Source: Spirochaetia bacterium (GTDB lineage: Bacteria > Spirochaetota > Spirochaetia > PWKH01). From it: 32,032 bases of DNA. Below are positions 1-8,974 of this stretch, piece after piece. The notes below the pieces were generated by a model that was given only the letters and a program-made list of their open reading frames with translations, had not been told where the DNA came from and made no database searches. The stretch's first letter is position 1. Each line of letters begins with the position of its first letter. Position numbers and translations under genes: made by a program. The stretch covers positions 1-32,032 of the forward strand of contig SKJE01000023.1 in the NCBI GenBank assembly GCA_007116075.1, given 5' to 3'.

Positions 1-16
1 CTGACCGAAGTATATA

Positions 17-634
17 CTAATCCATGATAATCCAGTCAGCACGATACCGGGTCTGTTCAATAAGCCTGGCATTGGGTATGTCCGTATTCTGGATCTTCTG
101 TGCTATTTCTTCCTGAGATATGTTCTTCAATTGGTGCCGCAGGGCAACCCGCTTGATAGCTGTTTCAATCGGCGTATCAAGGTAACAGACCATGTCGAGA
201 TGTTCCCTAACATGCACCCAGAGCCCCTCATGCAGCAGCAGGTAGTTTCCCTCCACGATGATCACCTGATGCTCCGGAGTGACCTCAATCTGATCAGCTA
301 CAGGTTCATGCAGAGACCTACAGTAGCCAGGACAAAAAACTGTACGATGTGGTGATGATTTCAATGTCTCAAGACATGCAAGAAATCCCTTCACATCAAA
401 TGTTTCCGGAGATCCCTTTCGTGCAGTCAACCCCCGATGGCGCAGTTCATTATTCGAAAGATGAAAACCATCCATGGGAACCGTCCTGGCCGGCAGACAT
501 GCTTCCAACCGTCCAGCTAAAGTTGACTTACCGGATCCGGGAATCCCCGTGATACCCAGCATCATCCTTTTCCCAGGAGTCAGCAGCTTCTGTATGTGCC
601 GGGCTGCTTCCTCGGCATGAATTATGATGTTCAT
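17..634 (-). CDS. Nucleoside/nucleotide kinase family protein (P-loop, CoaA/uridine kinase-like)
   Basis: A 205-residue cytosolic P-loop kinase. A Walker A motif (GIPGSGKST) lies at about residues 30-38. It is followed by a RGLTARKGSPETFD segment, an EGNYLLL strand-loop and, near the C-terminus, RHQLKNIS and DIPNARLI. This set of motifs is typical of the family that includes pantothenate kinase-like and putative fructose-transport kinases (FrcK-like), which phosphorylate a small hydroxyl-bearing metabolite with ATP. The substrate cannot be read from the sequence. The gene runs divergently from the GerMN-like gene, with a gap of about 60-120 bp between them, and it ends close to the window edge. 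Its ribosome-binding site is weak (GGTGGAAG upstream of ATG). The family call is fairly sure; the exact function is open. Confidence 0.8.
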   Translation of the reverse strand: MNIIIHAEEAARHIQKLLTPGKRMMLGITGIPGSGKSTLAGRLEACLPARTVPMDGFHLSNNELRHRGLTARKGSPETFDVKGFLACLETLKSSPHRTVFCPGYCRSLHEPVADQIEVTPEHQVIIVEGNYLLLHEGLWVHVREHLDMVCYLDTPIETAIKRVALRHQLKNISQEEIAQKIQNTDIPNARLIEQTRYRADWIIMD

Positions 635-655
635 CTTCAGCTTCCACCTTCTTCA

Positions 656-685
656 TTGATCATGTACTCCAGAGTCCCTTATAAT
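656..685 (+). promoter_or_regulatory. Candidate sigma-70 promoter for the GerMN-like gene
   Basis: A perfect -10 TATAAT (680-685) is preceded by TTGATC (656-661) with an 18-bp spacer. The start site would fall near 692, only a few bases before the GTG at 696. This favours initiation of the GerMN-like protein at a downstream codon such as ATG 753. The -35 is only a partial match, so the call is moderate. Confidence 0.4.
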
Positions 686-752
686 CTCTGCGGCAGTGTT
701 ATCTACTGTTTATCCCTTGTCCATCCGGCAGGTGTTAAGGTATCCTGCTTGT

Positions 753-1316
753 ATGGCACAGTGGTGGAATGACCGGGACATCCCCTTAATCCTCTGGATC
801 CTGTTGGCTGTAGTGATCATCCTCACCATGGTCCTCACGATCCCGAAGATTCTTGGATTTGCAGCAAGCTATGAGTCCATGATCACTTCCGCTGCCCAGC
901 AGGCTCCACCTGACAGACCGGCAATTCAGCGGGCCTTGGTGAACGTTTCCGCAGGTGAATTTACAGCAGAACTGACCGATTATCCCCACGCTCCCGCATC
1001 AGATACTTGGACTGTCTATGACCGGCTCATCTCTACCCTGATAAAACCCCCAGTACTGGAGGAACTTTCGGATGGATATGTGTCACTTATCCCTGAGGGT
1101 ACTCGATATATCGGTTCCCAGGTGATCAGGAGAACCCTCTATGTTGAATTCTCTGAAGAATTCTTTGCCCCCCACCTCCTCGGGGATAAAGGGTACCATG
1201 CCATGCTGGATCAGCTTACAATAACCCTTTCCCGGGCAGCGGGCATTGACCAGGTACTGCTGGTATCAGGAGGGAGCGCAGCGGGAGAGCCTATTGCCCT
1301 TCCCCGGCAGCAGTGA
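753..1316 (+). CDS. Single-pass membrane protein with GerMN-like domain
   Basis: From ATG 753 the protein has 187 residues. An N-terminal hydrophobic anchor (IPLILWILLAVVIILTMVL, about residues 10-30) is followed by a soluble, presumably extracytoplasmic part. The C-terminal half has the pattern of a GerMN domain: PEGTRYIGSQVIRRTLYVEFS, then a DQLTITLSRAAGIDQVLLVSGG stretch. GerMN domains occur in spore-germination protein GerM and in many surface lipoproteins of non-sporulating bacteria, where the role is unclear. No lipobox Cys is seen after the hydrophobic segment. The ORF opens at GTG 696, but a TATAAT at 680-685 argues against that start. GTG 732 is another option. The 3' end overlaps tlyA by 26 nt, tail to tail. 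The domain call rests on motif memory, not on a search. Confidence 0.6.
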   Translation: MAQWWNDRDIPLILWILLAVVIILTMVLTIPKILGFAASYESMITSAAQQAPPDRPAIQRALVNVSAGEFTAELTDYPHAPASDTWTVYDRLISTLIKPPVLEELSDGYVSLIPEGTRYIGSQVIRRTLYVEFSEEFFAPHLLGDKGYHAMLDQLTITLSRAAGIDQVLLVSGGSAAGEPIALPRQQ

Positions 1317-2037
1317 CTGGGACCAGCAATGCAAGATACTCCATATTCCCCTTCCTGCCCGTAATCGGGGATGCGGTCATGGCACTCACTGCAACCCCCT
1401 CATCAGCAAGATCCTGGACAATCTCCTCAATCAGCTGCATTCGCTGCGCTTCATCATGGACCACGCCGGTAAATAAGGGATCATCCCTCAGTTCAAACTG
1501 CGGCTTGATCAGTGCAATAAGCCAGGAGTGTCTTGTCATGGAAAGAATGTGACTTGCAGCCCCGCGGATAGAGCGGAAGGAGAGATCAGCAACCGCAGCA
1601 TCAAAGCGGTCCTGCCCCGGATCCAGGTCCATAATGTTGGTACGTTCCTTCACTACAACCCGTTCATCGATACGCAGAGTGTAGTCAAGCTGGTTGTATC
1701 CCACATCTACGGCAGTAACCCGCGCTGCACCACGCTGAAGCAGGCAGTGAGTAAATCCTCCAGTGGATGATCCGGCATCAAGCATATCGAGACCCGATAC
1801 ATCGATATCCCATGTTTCCAGGGCATGGAGGAGCTTCTCTCCTCCCCGGGAGACAAAGGGTTTTGTTATGATACTCATACACTGGTCTTCCGGAACTAAC
1901 AACCGGGGGTCATGGGGACGGGAACCCTGCAGATCAAGTTCCCTGCAGTAGATCATCGACAGCAGCTCTTTTCTGGAGTATTCGCTGAACTGATCGCAGG
2001 CAACGTCAATTAAGGGACTTCTCTTCATCCGGCTCAT
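1291..2037 (-). CDS. tlyA: TlyA family 23S/16S rRNA 2'-O-methyltransferase
   Basis: A 248-residue cytosolic SAM-dependent methyltransferase of the TlyA/HemA family, which 2'-O-methylates rRNA cytidines (C1409 of 16S and C1920 of 23S in mycobacteria). Older annotations call it hemolysin A. The diagnostic linker SRGGEKL is at about 63-69, SAM motif I LDAGSSTGGFT at 86-96, and a KPQFE motif follows later. The N-terminal 55 residues sit where the S4 RNA-binding domain should be but match the S4 consensus poorly, so that domain looks divergent. The start codon overlaps the ymdB stop (ATGA), which indicates translational coupling in the rny-ymdB-tlyA unit. The 3' end overlaps the convergent GerMN-like gene. 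Confidence 0.85.
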   Translation of the reverse strand: MSRMKRSPLIDVACDQFSEYSRKELLSMIYCRELDLQGSRPHDPRLLVPEDQCMSIITKPFVSRGGEKLLHALETWDIDVSGLDMLDAGSSTGGFTHCLLQRGAARVTAVDVGYNQLDYTLRIDERVVVKERTNIMDLDPGQDRFDAAVADLSFRSIRGAASHILSMTRHSWLIALIKPQFELRDDPLFTGVVHDEAQRMQLIEEIVQDLADEGVAVSAMTASPITGRKGNMEYLALLVPVTAAGEGQ

Positions 2038-2831
2038 ATATGTAACCGTTTATATATCCTCTCGATGGTCAGGGTTTTACCGGTTTCACTATCTATCTCG
2101 AGAAACACCCCGTTGATCATGGAGCTGTGATCCGCTACCTCACTCTTCAGGGGCATCTGGGTCAGCTGCCGCTCCACCGACAGTTCAGGGATACTCCCGA
2201 TGACACTGTCCTCCGGTCCGGTCATACCAGCATCCGTAATATAGGCAGTCCCTCCGGGCAAGATACGCTCATCAGCGGTCTGCACATGGGTATGGGTTCC
2301 CAGCACTGCAGAGACCGAACCATTCAGGTAGTATGCCAGGGACTCCTTCTCTTCGGGCTGTTCTGCATGGAAGTCCACGATAATCACCGATGTTTTATGT
2401 TTCAAGATCTCCACCAGTTCCCGGCCTACCCGAAAGGGACAGTCCGTAGGCGGCAGGCTCCTTCTCCCCTGGAGGTTCACCACCCCCACCGGACCTGCCT
2501 TGGTCTGGAAAAGCACGCTCCCCTTACCGGGGACCCGGGGAGGATAATTACCTGGCCTAAGCAGGATAGGATTATCCTCCAGCATGGGAATGATATCCCG
2601 GTGCTGCCAAATATGGTTACCCGAGGTGATCACGTCAATACCGTTGCTGGTAAGCTGATGCACCTGCTCTCCGGTGATACCGAACCCGTCAGCGGCGTTT
2701 TCACCGTTGGCGATAACGATATCACTTTTATATTCCTTAATGAGTCCCTTTAATCCTACAAAAACAGCTCTGCATCCGGGCTGACCACAAATGTCGCCCA
2801 GAAACAGAGCCCTCACACTTTTTTTTGACAA
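2034..2831 (-). CDS. ymdB: YmdB family metallophosphoesterase
   Basis: A 265-residue dimetal phosphoesterase of the YmdB family (TIGR00282), whose Bacillus member hydrolyses 2',3'-cyclic nucleotides. The metal-ligand motifs appear in order: LFLGDICGQPG near residue 13, NGEN near 42, SGNHIWQHRD near 70, VDFHAEQPEEK near 150 and LGTHTHVQTADE near 180. These cover the Asp, Glu, Asn and His ligands expected for the family, and the length is normal. The gene lies 17 nt downstream of rny. That pairing is common across bacteria and suggests a shared role in RNA turnover. The stop overlaps the tlyA start by 4 nt. Confidence 0.92.
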   Translation of the reverse strand: MSKKSVRALFLGDICGQPGCRAVFVGLKGLIKEYKSDIVIANGENAADGFGITGEQVHQLTSNGIDVITSGNHIWQHRDIIPMLEDNPILLRPGNYPPRVPGKGSVLFQTKAGPVGVVNLQGRRSLPPTDCPFRVGRELVEILKHKTSVIIVDFHAEQPEEKESLAYYLNGSVSAVLGTHTHVQTADERILPGGTAYITDAGMTGPEDSVIGSIPELSVERQLTQMPLKSEVADHSSMINGVFLEIDSETGKTLTIERIYKRLHI

Positions 2832-2848
2832 GTCTTAGTAACTCTCCG

Positions 2849-4378
2849 TCATCGAGCGTATTCTACCACCCGGGTTTCCCTGATGATAGTCACTTTTATT
2901 CGTCCGGGGTATCGCAGCTCGGTTTCAATCCGCTTAGCTATACCCTTTGCCAATTCCTTCGCTCCGTCATCGGTTACCGCATCGTTGTTAACCAGAATCC
3001 GCAGCTCCCTTCCAGCCTGTATGGCGTACGCTTTATCAACACCATCAAAACTTTCGGAAATCTGCTCCAGGTTTTCCAGGCGCCTAATGTAGTTGCTTAA
3101 GGTCTCCCTTCTGGCTCCCGGACGAGATGCAGAAATCGCATCGGCTATCTGTACAATCACAGACTCTACACAGTTGGGCTCCACATCGTTGTGGTGAGAA
3201 AGGATGGCGTTAATAACCCTTGGATCCTCACCCATCTTCCTAGCCAGATCTGAACCCATCTCAGCATGGTTGGCATCACTTTCTGTTTCAATACCCTTGC
3301 CGATGTCATGGAGAAGTCCTGCCCGTTTTGCAATTTCACGGTCAGCTCCTACCTCAGCTGCGATCATACCTGAAAGCACTGCAACTTCCTTGGAGTGCAT
3401 CAGCACATTCTGACCATAGCTGGTCCTAAAATGAAGCCTGCCAAGCGCCCGGACTCCCTCCTGGCTGATATTATGCAGCTGGAGGTCAAAGATCACCTTT
3501 TCTCCCTCTTCAATAATAACACGGGAGATATCCTTGGCGACCTTCTGGACCACTTCCTCAATACGAGCAGGATGAATCCTGCCGTCCTGAATAAGCCGTT
3601 CCATGGCACCCTTGGCAATCTCTTTTCGTACCGGATCAAAACAGGAAATCACTACCGCCTCAGGTGTATCATCAATAATGATATCCACCCCGGTCAGTGT
3701 CTCCAGAGTCCGGATGTTCCTTCCCTCTCGACCGATGATTCGACCTTTCATCTCATCATTGGGCAGAGTGACTGAACTGATAGCCACCTCGGAACTTACA
3801 TCTGTTGCAATTCGCTGGATCGACCCGACAATAATGTCTCGGGCAACCCGCTCCGCCTTCATCTGAGCTTCCTGCTCAATTTTGTTAATCACCACCTGAG
3901 CATCACGCTTAGCATCGGATTCCATTGAGTCCATGATGAGATGTTTCGCCTCATCACTGCTCAGTCCTGCAACCCGCTCCAGTTCAAGTCTCCATCGATC
4001 CTCTTCCTGAGTAAGCATTTGCTCCTTTCGGTGGAGCTGTTCCTCCCGGTCTGATAACTGTCGTCTCTGAGATTCAAGATCTAACAGTTTTTTTTCTAGA
4101 TTTTCTTCCTTTTGAATAATCCGCCGCTCAGTCTTCTGCTGTTCGATGCGGCGTTCTCTGAATTCACGCTCCTGTTGATTTCTCTCACGTAATAATTCAT
4201 CTCTACCTTCTAAAAGGATTTCTTTTTTCTTAGCTTCAGCGTCCTTCACTGCTTCTGCATTGAGCATATGTGCCCGCTGCTCAGCTGAAGTAAGCTGAAA
4301 TTTGGCAAATAGCCAACGTATTATCCAACCTAGAATCAAACCTAAGAGAGGAAGTGCAATATACATGATCATTGTCAT
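2849..4378 (-). CDS. rny: Ribonuclease Y
   Basis: A 509-residue membrane-anchored endoribonuclease that starts mRNA decay. The layout is the standard one. A transmembrane helix spans residues 5-25, and a long charged coiled coil (Glu/Arg/Lys/Gln-rich) runs from about 30 to 150. A KH domain with GRIIGREGRN is at 212-221, and an HD phosphohydrolase domain has LLHDIGKG with the His-Asp pair at 357-358. The length is close to the 520 residues of Bacillus RNase Y. The start is set by a strong GGGGGGAAG ribosome-binding site just upstream and by a promoter ending about 30 nt before it. It is the first gene of a three-gene unit with ymdB and tlyA, separated from the ribosomal run by a terminator. 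Confidence 0.97.
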   Translation of the reverse strand: MTMIMYIALPLLGLILGWIIRWLFAKFQLTSAEQRAHMLNAEAVKDAEAKKKEILLEGRDELLRERNQQEREFRERRIEQQKTERRIIQKEENLEKKLLDLESQRRQLSDREEQLHRKEQMLTQEEDRWRLELERVAGLSSDEAKHLIMDSMESDAKRDAQVVINKIEQEAQMKAERVARDIIVGSIQRIATDVSSEVAISSVTLPNDEMKGRIIGREGRNIRTLETLTGVDIIIDDTPEAVVISCFDPVRKEIAKGAMERLIQDGRIHPARIEEVVQKVAKDISRVIIEEGEKVIFDLQLHNISQEGVRALGRLHFRTSYGQNVLMHSKEVAVLSGMIAAEVGADREIAKRAGLLHDIGKGIETESDANHAEMGSDLARKMGEDPRVINAILSHHNDVEPNCVESVIVQIADAISASRPGARRETLSNYIRRLENLEQISESFDGVDKAYAIQAGRELRILVNNDAVTDDGAKELAKGIAKRIETELRYPGRIKVTIIRETRVVEYAR

Positions 4379-4405
4379 ATTCTTCCCCCCAATAGCGTTT
4401 GCTCA

Positions 4406-4435
4406 ATAATAAAGAAAGTCTGTACCCTGTGTCAA
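4406..4435 (-). promoter_or_regulatory. Sigma-70 promoter of rny-ymdB-tlyA
   Basis: On the minus strand, TTGACA (4430-4435) and TATTAT (4406-4411) are separated by 18 bp. The -35 is perfect and the -10 is a near-consensus hexamer. It lies between the rplQ terminator and the rny start, so it is the obvious promoter for the three downstream genes. Confidence 0.85.
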
Positions 4436-4498
4436 GGAAACAGTACAGTTTCCGGTTCCTGATGCCCTGTTTATCTGGTTTATTTTCACTGTTGTGCA

Positions 4499-4545
4499 TA
4501 AAAAAACACGGCTTATGGATTTTTTTCGATCCATGCCGTGTTTTT
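4499..4545 (-). terminator. Intrinsic terminator after rplQ
   Basis: In the minus-strand RNA, AAAACACGGC pairs with GCCGTGTTTT. The inner AUGGAU/AUCCAU stem adds six pairs, with a two-base bulge on the 3' arm, and a run of seven U follows. It begins about 28 nt after the rplQ stop and ends the tuf-to-rplQ transcript. A long A/T run on each side means it could also work on the plus strand, but no plus-strand gene points at it. Confidence 0.93.
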
Positions 4546-4572
4546 CTATGCTGGTGTTTATAAAGCCGGGAC

Positions 4573-5025
4573 CTATTCTTCTGCCGGCTCTTCAGCAGCA
4601 GGTGCTATTTCCTTCTCTGCTGCCTTCTCTTTTTTCTTTTTCTTCTTAGGCGCATCATCCTCTTTCACATTCCGTTCAACCAGTTCAAGCAGCACCATAT
4701 CTGCTGCGTCACCGGTGCGCTGTCCGAGTTTAAGGATCCTGGTATAGCCGCCGGGACGCTCGCTGTTACGTACTGCAATATCAGTGAACAGCTTTGCAAG
4801 GATCGCCTTATCCTTAATATCCTCTGCAATCACCCGCCGATTGTGTACAGAATCTACCTTAGCCCGGGTGATAGCCTTTTCCGCATGTCGGCGAACCTCG
4901 AGAGCTTTCGCCTTTGTGGTCTCAATCCGCTCGTATCTGAACAGGGATGTCATCATATTCCGGATCATAGCCTTTCGATGAGTACTGGTTCTACTCAACT
5001 TATTAAAGCCCATTTTATGCTTCAT
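4573..5025 (-). CDS. rplQ: 50S ribosomal protein L17
   Basis: L17 is a 23S-binding protein near the exit side of the large subunit. The N-terminal 115 or so residues carry the family pattern ([20 protein letters not shown], then [27 protein letters not shown]). The protein is 150 residues, longer than the 115-130 usual for the family. The excess is a low-complexity charged tail, first Lys-rich ([13 protein letters not shown]), then Ala/Pro/Glu-rich ([10 protein letters not shown]). The start overlaps the end of rpoA by 11 nt, which suggests coupled translation. It is the last gene of the ribosomal run, directly before the terminator. Confidence 0.97.
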   Translation of the reverse strand: MKHKMGFNKLSRTSTHRKAMIRNMMTSLFRYERIETTKAKALEVRRHAEKAITRAKVDSVHNRRVIAEDIKDKAILAKLFTDIAVRNSERPGGYTRILKLGQRTGDAADMVLLELVERNVKEDDAPKKKKKKEKAAEKEIAPAAEEPAEE

Positions 5026-6070
5026 TGTCCTCTTCCTTATCCTTTCCCGGTATTCTTGTCGAAGTTTTCAGTACGCTGTAATCGGTCATGCCGAGACTCA
5101 GGTTCCACTCCTTAAGCTTCTCCTTAATCTCACTGAGGGACTTTTTCCCAAAATTTCTTGTCTTGGCAATCTCCTCTTCAGTCCGTTTTGTCAAATCCCC
5201 AATGCTGCGAATATTCGCATTCTTCAGACAGTTACTCGACCGTACTGACAGTTCAAGTTCCTCCACAGGGGTATTGAGAATCATCCGGACCCGCTCTTCC
5301 TCTTCATCAATCTCATCATCACTACTGACTAGATTTTCATCAAAATTGATAAAGATAGTAAAGTGGTCCTTTGCAGTTTTTGCCGCCTCCGCAAGGGCAT
5401 TCTCCGGGGAAATAGTCCCATCGGTAAACACTTCTATGATCAGCTTGTCGTAGTCACTGCGCTGGCCTACCCGGGTATCCTCTACAGAATACTTCACCCG
5501 GCGTACCGGGGAGAATATTGCATCCACCGGGATGGTTCCGATCTCTTCAATATATTTTTCATTCAATTCTGAGGGAACATATCCTCTACCGAGATCAAGC
5601 TGTACCTCCATATCGATATTGGCATGTTCCATCATGGTCATTATAACAAGATCTTCGTTAAAAACCTCCACCTGGTCCTTTGCTAAGGCAGCCCCGGTCA
5701 ATTCACCGGGTCCCTTACACTCAACCAGGAGCACCTTCTGCTCAATCTCCTCAGGGAGCCTGAGCTTCAGTTTCTTCAGGTTACTGATAACCACCGTAGT
5801 ATCTTCGACCACTCCGGGTATTGATTCGTACTCACTGGAGATGGTATGGGGGTTCCCCTCGTCGTCATAACTAGTAAATTTTACTGCGGTGACAGCATAA
5901 CCCTGTATGGAAGACAAAAGGACCCGTCTTAAGGTATTACCTACAGTTGTCCCAAAACCCCGCTCGAAGGGGTAGGCAATAAACTTGCCGTAATCGGGTT
6001 CAACTCTGCTATGCTCAAAGGTAATTCCCTTTGGTTTCTTAAATCCCTTTAACAGGTTTTTTCGCGCCAT
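5015..6070 (-). CDS. rpoA: DNA-directed RNA polymerase subunit alpha
   Basis: The alpha subunit (351 residues) dimerises to start assembly of core polymerase. The N-terminal domain (about 15-240) has [22 protein letters not shown], the conserved core of the dimer interface. An acidic linker ([11 protein letters not shown]) joins it to a C-terminal domain with [14 protein letters not shown] and [13 protein letters not shown]. That domain contacts UP-element DNA and activators, and the Arg that touches the minor groove is present in VRSSNCL. A short charged tail ([10 protein letters not shown]) extends past the usual end. It lies 8 nt downstream of rpsD and overlaps rplQ. Confidence 0.98.
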   Translation of the reverse strand: MARKNLLKGFKKPKGITFEHSRVEPDYGKFIAYPFERGFGTTVGNTLRRVLLSSIQGYAVTAVKFTSYDDEGNPHTISSEYESIPGVVEDTTVVISNLKKLKLRLPEEIEQKVLLVECKGPGELTGAALAKDQVEVFNEDLVIMTMMEHANIDMEVQLDLGRGYVPSELNEKYIEEIGTIPVDAIFSPVRRVKYSVEDTRVGQRSDYDKLIIEVFTDGTISPENALAEAAKTAKDHFTIFINFDENLVSSDDEIDEEEERVRMILNTPVEELELSVRSSNCLKNANIRSIGDLTKRTEEEIAKTRNFGKKSLSEIKEKLKEWNLSLGMTDYSVLKTSTRIPGKDKEEDNEA

Positions 6071-6078
6071 GACTACTC

Positions 6079-6714
6079 CTATCTAGAATAGAGCTCGACA
6101 ATCAGCTGTTCGTTGATATCCTCAAGTTCTGTTACTTCACTTCTTCTCGGTACTGCAAGGAAGGTTCCCTTCATAACATCGGGGTCCAACTGGATCCAGG
6201 GATACACCCCTGCCTTGGAATATTCCTTCAGCGCCTCTTTTATGGTCACCATCTTCTGGCTCTGTGCCTTAATGGTAATCTCATCACCCTCTTTGAGGAT
6301 GTAGGAAGGAATGGTTACTTTCTTCCCATTCACCTGGACATGTCCGTGACCTATCAGCTGACGTGCCTGCTTACGGGATGAAGCAAAATGCATCCTGTAT
6401 ACGACATTGTCCAGCCGGCGCTCAAGGAGCATGATCAGCTCTTCACCGGTCTTACCGGGCAGCCTGTCAGCTTCCATGAAGGTTCTATAGAACTGTTTTT
6501 CCAGCATTCCATAGAGCCTTTTGAGTTTTTGCCGCTCTCTGAGCTGCATACCGTAGTCGGTCATTTTCTTGTACCGATCCCGCGGCCCTCTTCCTGGAGC
6601 TCCCTTTTTCTGCGCTATAGGGCACTTACCGGACTTACACCGGTCACCCTTCAACATCAGCTGCCGTTTTTCTGCTCGACAGTACCTGCACTGTGGACCT
6701 ACATATCTAGCCAT
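6079..6714 (-). CDS. rpsD: 30S ribosomal protein S4
   Basis: S4 (211 residues) is a primary 16S-binding protein that starts assembly of the 5' domain of the small subunit. The N-terminus has a zinc-type cysteine set (CRYC...CKSGKC), so this is the zinc-binding (C+) version. The S4 RNA-binding domain is at about 98-160 ([32 protein letters not shown]). In enterobacteria S4 represses the alpha operon. Here it sits inside that operon between rpsK and rpoA, the classic place for such feedback, although no leader is visible. Confidence 0.98.
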   Translation of the reverse strand: MARYVGPQCRYCRAEKRQLMLKGDRCKSGKCPIAQKKGAPGRGPRDRYKKMTDYGMQLRERQKLKRLYGMLEKQFYRTFMEADRLPGKTGEELIMLLERRLDNVVYRMHFASSRKQARQLIGHGHVQVNGKKVTIPSYILKEGDEITIKAQSQKMVTIKEALKEYSKAGVYPWIQLDPDVMKGTFLAVPRRSEVTELEDINEQLIVELYSR

Positions 6715-6729
6715 ATATCAACACCCTCA

Positions 6730-7107
6730 CTATACTCTTCTTGTCTTGCGCGGTCTGCAGCCATTGTGCGGCACCGGAGTGACGTCACGAATACTGCGTA
6801 CCTGCAGGCCCAGGGCACCGAGGGACCGCACTGCGGATTCCCGGCCAACACCAGGACCCTTCACATATACATGCACCGAGCGCAGACCGTAATCCATCGC
6901 CTTCTTAGCAGCAGTCTCTGCGGTTGTCTGTGCCGCATAGGGAGTAGATTTCTTTGCTCCCTTAAAACCGAGACCACCGGCACTTGCCCAGGAAACAGTG
7001 TTTCCCTGAAGGTCCGTAATGGTCACTATTGTATTATTGAAGGTAGCCTGTATCTTGACCATTCCTTCATATACTGTCTTTTTGACTTTTCTCTTCACCT
7101 TGGCCAA
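6730..7107 (-). CDS. rpsK: 30S ribosomal protein S11
   Basis: S11 (125 residues) forms part of the platform of the small subunit and contacts mRNA near the Shine-Dalgarno helix. It shows the conserved core ([40 protein letters not shown]) and the C-terminal [18 protein letters not shown], which is nearly invariant among bacteria. The length is normal. It lies 14 nt after rpsM and 15 nt before rpsD. Confidence 0.98.
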   Translation of the reverse strand: MAKVKRKVKKTVYEGMVKIQATFNNTIVTITDLQGNTVSWASAGGLGFKGAKKSTPYAAQTTAETAAKKAMDYGLRSVHVYVKGPGVGRESAVRSLGALGLQVRSIRDVTPVPHNGCRPRKTRRV

Positions 7108-7121
7108 TGTGATATCTCCTC

Positions 7122-7487
7122 TTATTTCTTCTTACCGGCTACAGTCTTCTTCTTACCCTTTCTCGTACGGGAGTTTGTCTTAGTTCGTTGTCCCCGCACC
7201 GGAAGGCCTTTCCTGTGACGCAGTCCACGATAGCATCCAATATCCATCAATCTCTTGATGTTCAGGGCTACCTCAGTCCTCAGACGTCCCTCTACTTTAT
7301 AATCGTTTTCTATCAGCTGCCGTACCTGGTTAATATCCTCTGCAGACAAGTTGTTCATCCTAGTATCGGGATTAATCCCGGCAGATTCACAGATTTTCTT
7401 TGCAGAAGTCTGACCAATTCCATAAATATACGTTAAGGCAATCTTCACCGCTTTGTTGGGAAGATCGATACCAGCAATTCTCGCCAT
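7122..7487 (-). CDS. rpsM: 30S ribosomal protein S13
   Basis: S13 (121 residues) sits in the head of the small subunit and bridges to the large subunit. Its basic C-terminal tail ([20 protein letters not shown]) reaches toward P-site tRNA. The helix-turn-helix core reads [18 protein letters not shown], and the [17 protein letters not shown] motif is present. It lies 12 nt downstream of rpmJ, in the usual order rpmJ-rpsM-rpsK. Confidence 0.98.
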   Translation of the reverse strand: MARIAGIDLPNKAVKIALTYIYGIGQTSAKKICESAGINPDTRMNNLSAEDINQVRQLIENDYKVEGRLRTEVALNIKRLMDIGCYRGLRHRKGLPVRGQRTKTNSRTRKGKKKTVAGKKK

Positions 7488-7499
7488 GAACCCGGCCTC

Positions 7500-7613
7500 C
7501 TACCTTTGTCTCTGTTTATGCTTCGGATTGTCGCAGATAATCCGGATCACTCCGTGTCTCCGAATTACCTTGCACTTGTCGCATATTGGTTTCACACTTG
7601 CTCTTACTTTCAT
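7500..7613 (-). CDS. rpmJ: 50S ribosomal protein L36
   Basis: This 37-residue gene is too short for the ORF track. The translation is [20 protein letters not shown] followed by [17 protein letters not shown]. Three Cys and one His (CDKC, C-x4-H) form the zinc ribbon of the C+ type. It lies 11 nt after secY and 12 nt before rpsM. In many bacteria adk, map and infA come between secY and rpmJ; they are absent here. Confidence 0.97.
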   Translation of the reverse strand: MKVRASVKPICDKCKVIRRHGVIRIICDNPKHKQRQR

Positions 7614-7624
7614 AGTATTCCCTC

Positions 7625-8947
7625 TTAAAGATTCCTTGACTTGATCTTACCTTTCCGCACCAGCCCGTCATGGTGGTGCATTTTCATGTGCCCCTCGATC
7701 TGTGAGACCGTGTCGAGGGCAACACCCACCATAATTATCAGGGAGGTTCCTCCTATCAGCATCGCTACCGAACCGGGAAATGCGAAAAAACGCTGAACCA
7801 ACGTCGGTATAATCGCGATAAAAGCCAAAAACAGGGCTCCAGGCAACACAATCCGGTTAAGTACACGGGTGAGATACCCTTCAATCTTCTCACTCCGGAT
7901 GCCTGGAATGGAGCCGCCATTATCCCGAATCTGCTTCGCAATTTCTATGGGGTTCAGGGTTACCTGAGTATAGAAATAAGCAAAGAAAATGATCAGCAGG
8001 GTATAGACCACCACATAGGGAGTACCCTGCGGCTGCAGCCATCTGCTGAATCGGGCTAGCCAGTTTATTTCAGGACCCAGTGACGTCGCAATCTGCAGAG
8101 GGAAGGACATAATTGACGAAGCAAAAATGACCGGTATAACCCCCGAGGGGTTAATCTTGAAGGGGATATAGGTACTCTGGGCTCCGTACATCTTCCTTCC
8201 CACGACGCGCTTAGCATAATGCACGGGGATCTTTCTCTGCCCCTGCTGCTCATATACCACCAGACTGATGACCACCACAAACATGGCAGCCACAATAATA
8301 ACAACGACAGGGTTAAGAAACCCGTCTCTCACCGACCGCAACAGGATGAAAATCGCATTAGGCATACGAGCTACAATACCTGCAAAGATCAGCAGTGATA
8401 TTCCGTTTCCAACACCCTTCTGGGTAATCTGCTCACCCATCCAGACGAGGAACATAGTTCCCGTAGTTACCGTCAGCATCGCAATAGGTGCGTAGGCGCT
8501 CATAGGAATAGTGATTGCATTAGGAATAGACCGAGCATATACCGTTACCACGTAAGACTGGATAAGACATACCAGAATCGTTCCGTACCGGGTGTACTGT
8601 TGAATCTTCTTCCTGCCCCCATCTTCCTGGGAAAGCTGCTTCAGCTTCGGAAATACCAGCAGCAGCAGCTGCATGATAATCTGCATAGAAATATAGGGCA
8701 TAATTCCCAGCATGAAGATGGAGAAATTTGTGAATGCACCACCGGAAAAGAAGTTAATATATTCCGTCAGGCCGATTGCACCGGTTGACTCCTGAGCCAT
8801 GAAGTACATCTTCAGTGCATTTGGATTGATCCCCGGTATCGGCAGGGCTACACCAAGCCGAAAAATCATCAGCATCAGGAGTGTAAATCCGATCCGATTC
8901 CTGAGATCTTTCATTCTAAAAATATCTATAAACACATTGTTAGCCAT
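7625..8947 (-). CDS. secY: Preprotein translocase subunit SecY
   Basis: The channel subunit of the Sec translocon (440 residues). Ten hydrophobic segments are visible along the chain, starting with [22 protein letters not shown] (about 18-40). The plug and early helices follow ([21 protein letters not shown]), and the cytoplasmic loop that contacts SecA and ribosomes includes [20 protein letters not shown]. It exports proteins together with SecE, which is encoded at the other end of this window. It is the usual spc-operon member after rplO. Confidence 0.98.
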   Translation of the reverse strand: MANNVFIDIFRMKDLRNRIGFTLLMLMIFRLGVALPIPGINPNALKMYFMAQESTGAIGLTEYINFFSGGAFTNFSIFMLGIMPYISMQIIMQLLLLVFPKLKQLSQEDGGRKKIQQYTRYGTILVCLIQSYVVTVYARSIPNAITIPMSAYAPIAMLTVTTGTMFLVWMGEQITQKGVGNGISLLIFAGIVARMPNAIFILLRSVRDGFLNPVVVIIVAAMFVVVISLVVYEQQGQRKIPVHYAKRVVGRKMYGAQSTYIPFKINPSGVIPVIFASSIMSFPLQIATSLGPEINWLARFSRWLQPQGTPYVVVYTLLIIFFAYFYTQVTLNPIEIAKQIRDNGGSIPGIRSEKIEGYLTRVLNRIVLPGALFLAFIAIIPTLVQRFFAFPGSVAMLIGGTSLIIMVGVALDTVSQIEGHMKMHHHDGLVRKGKIKSRNL

Positions 8948-8974
8948 CGATCCCTATTCCCGTTTATATCGAGG

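Noticed and set aside
1146-1163. Inverted repeat GAATTC-TCTGAA-GAATTC
   Set aside because: It lies inside the coding sequence of the GerMN-like gene and encodes ordinary residues; no sign of an independent role.
4281-4499. 72-codon minus-strand ORF spanning the rny promoter and start
   Set aside because: It covers the consensus promoter and ribosome-binding site of rny and is out of frame with it; chance ORF.
6388-7218. 276-codon plus-strand ORF opposite rpsD, rpsK and rpsM
   Set aside because: Runs across three conserved minus-strand genes and their gaps; no plausible function or start signal.
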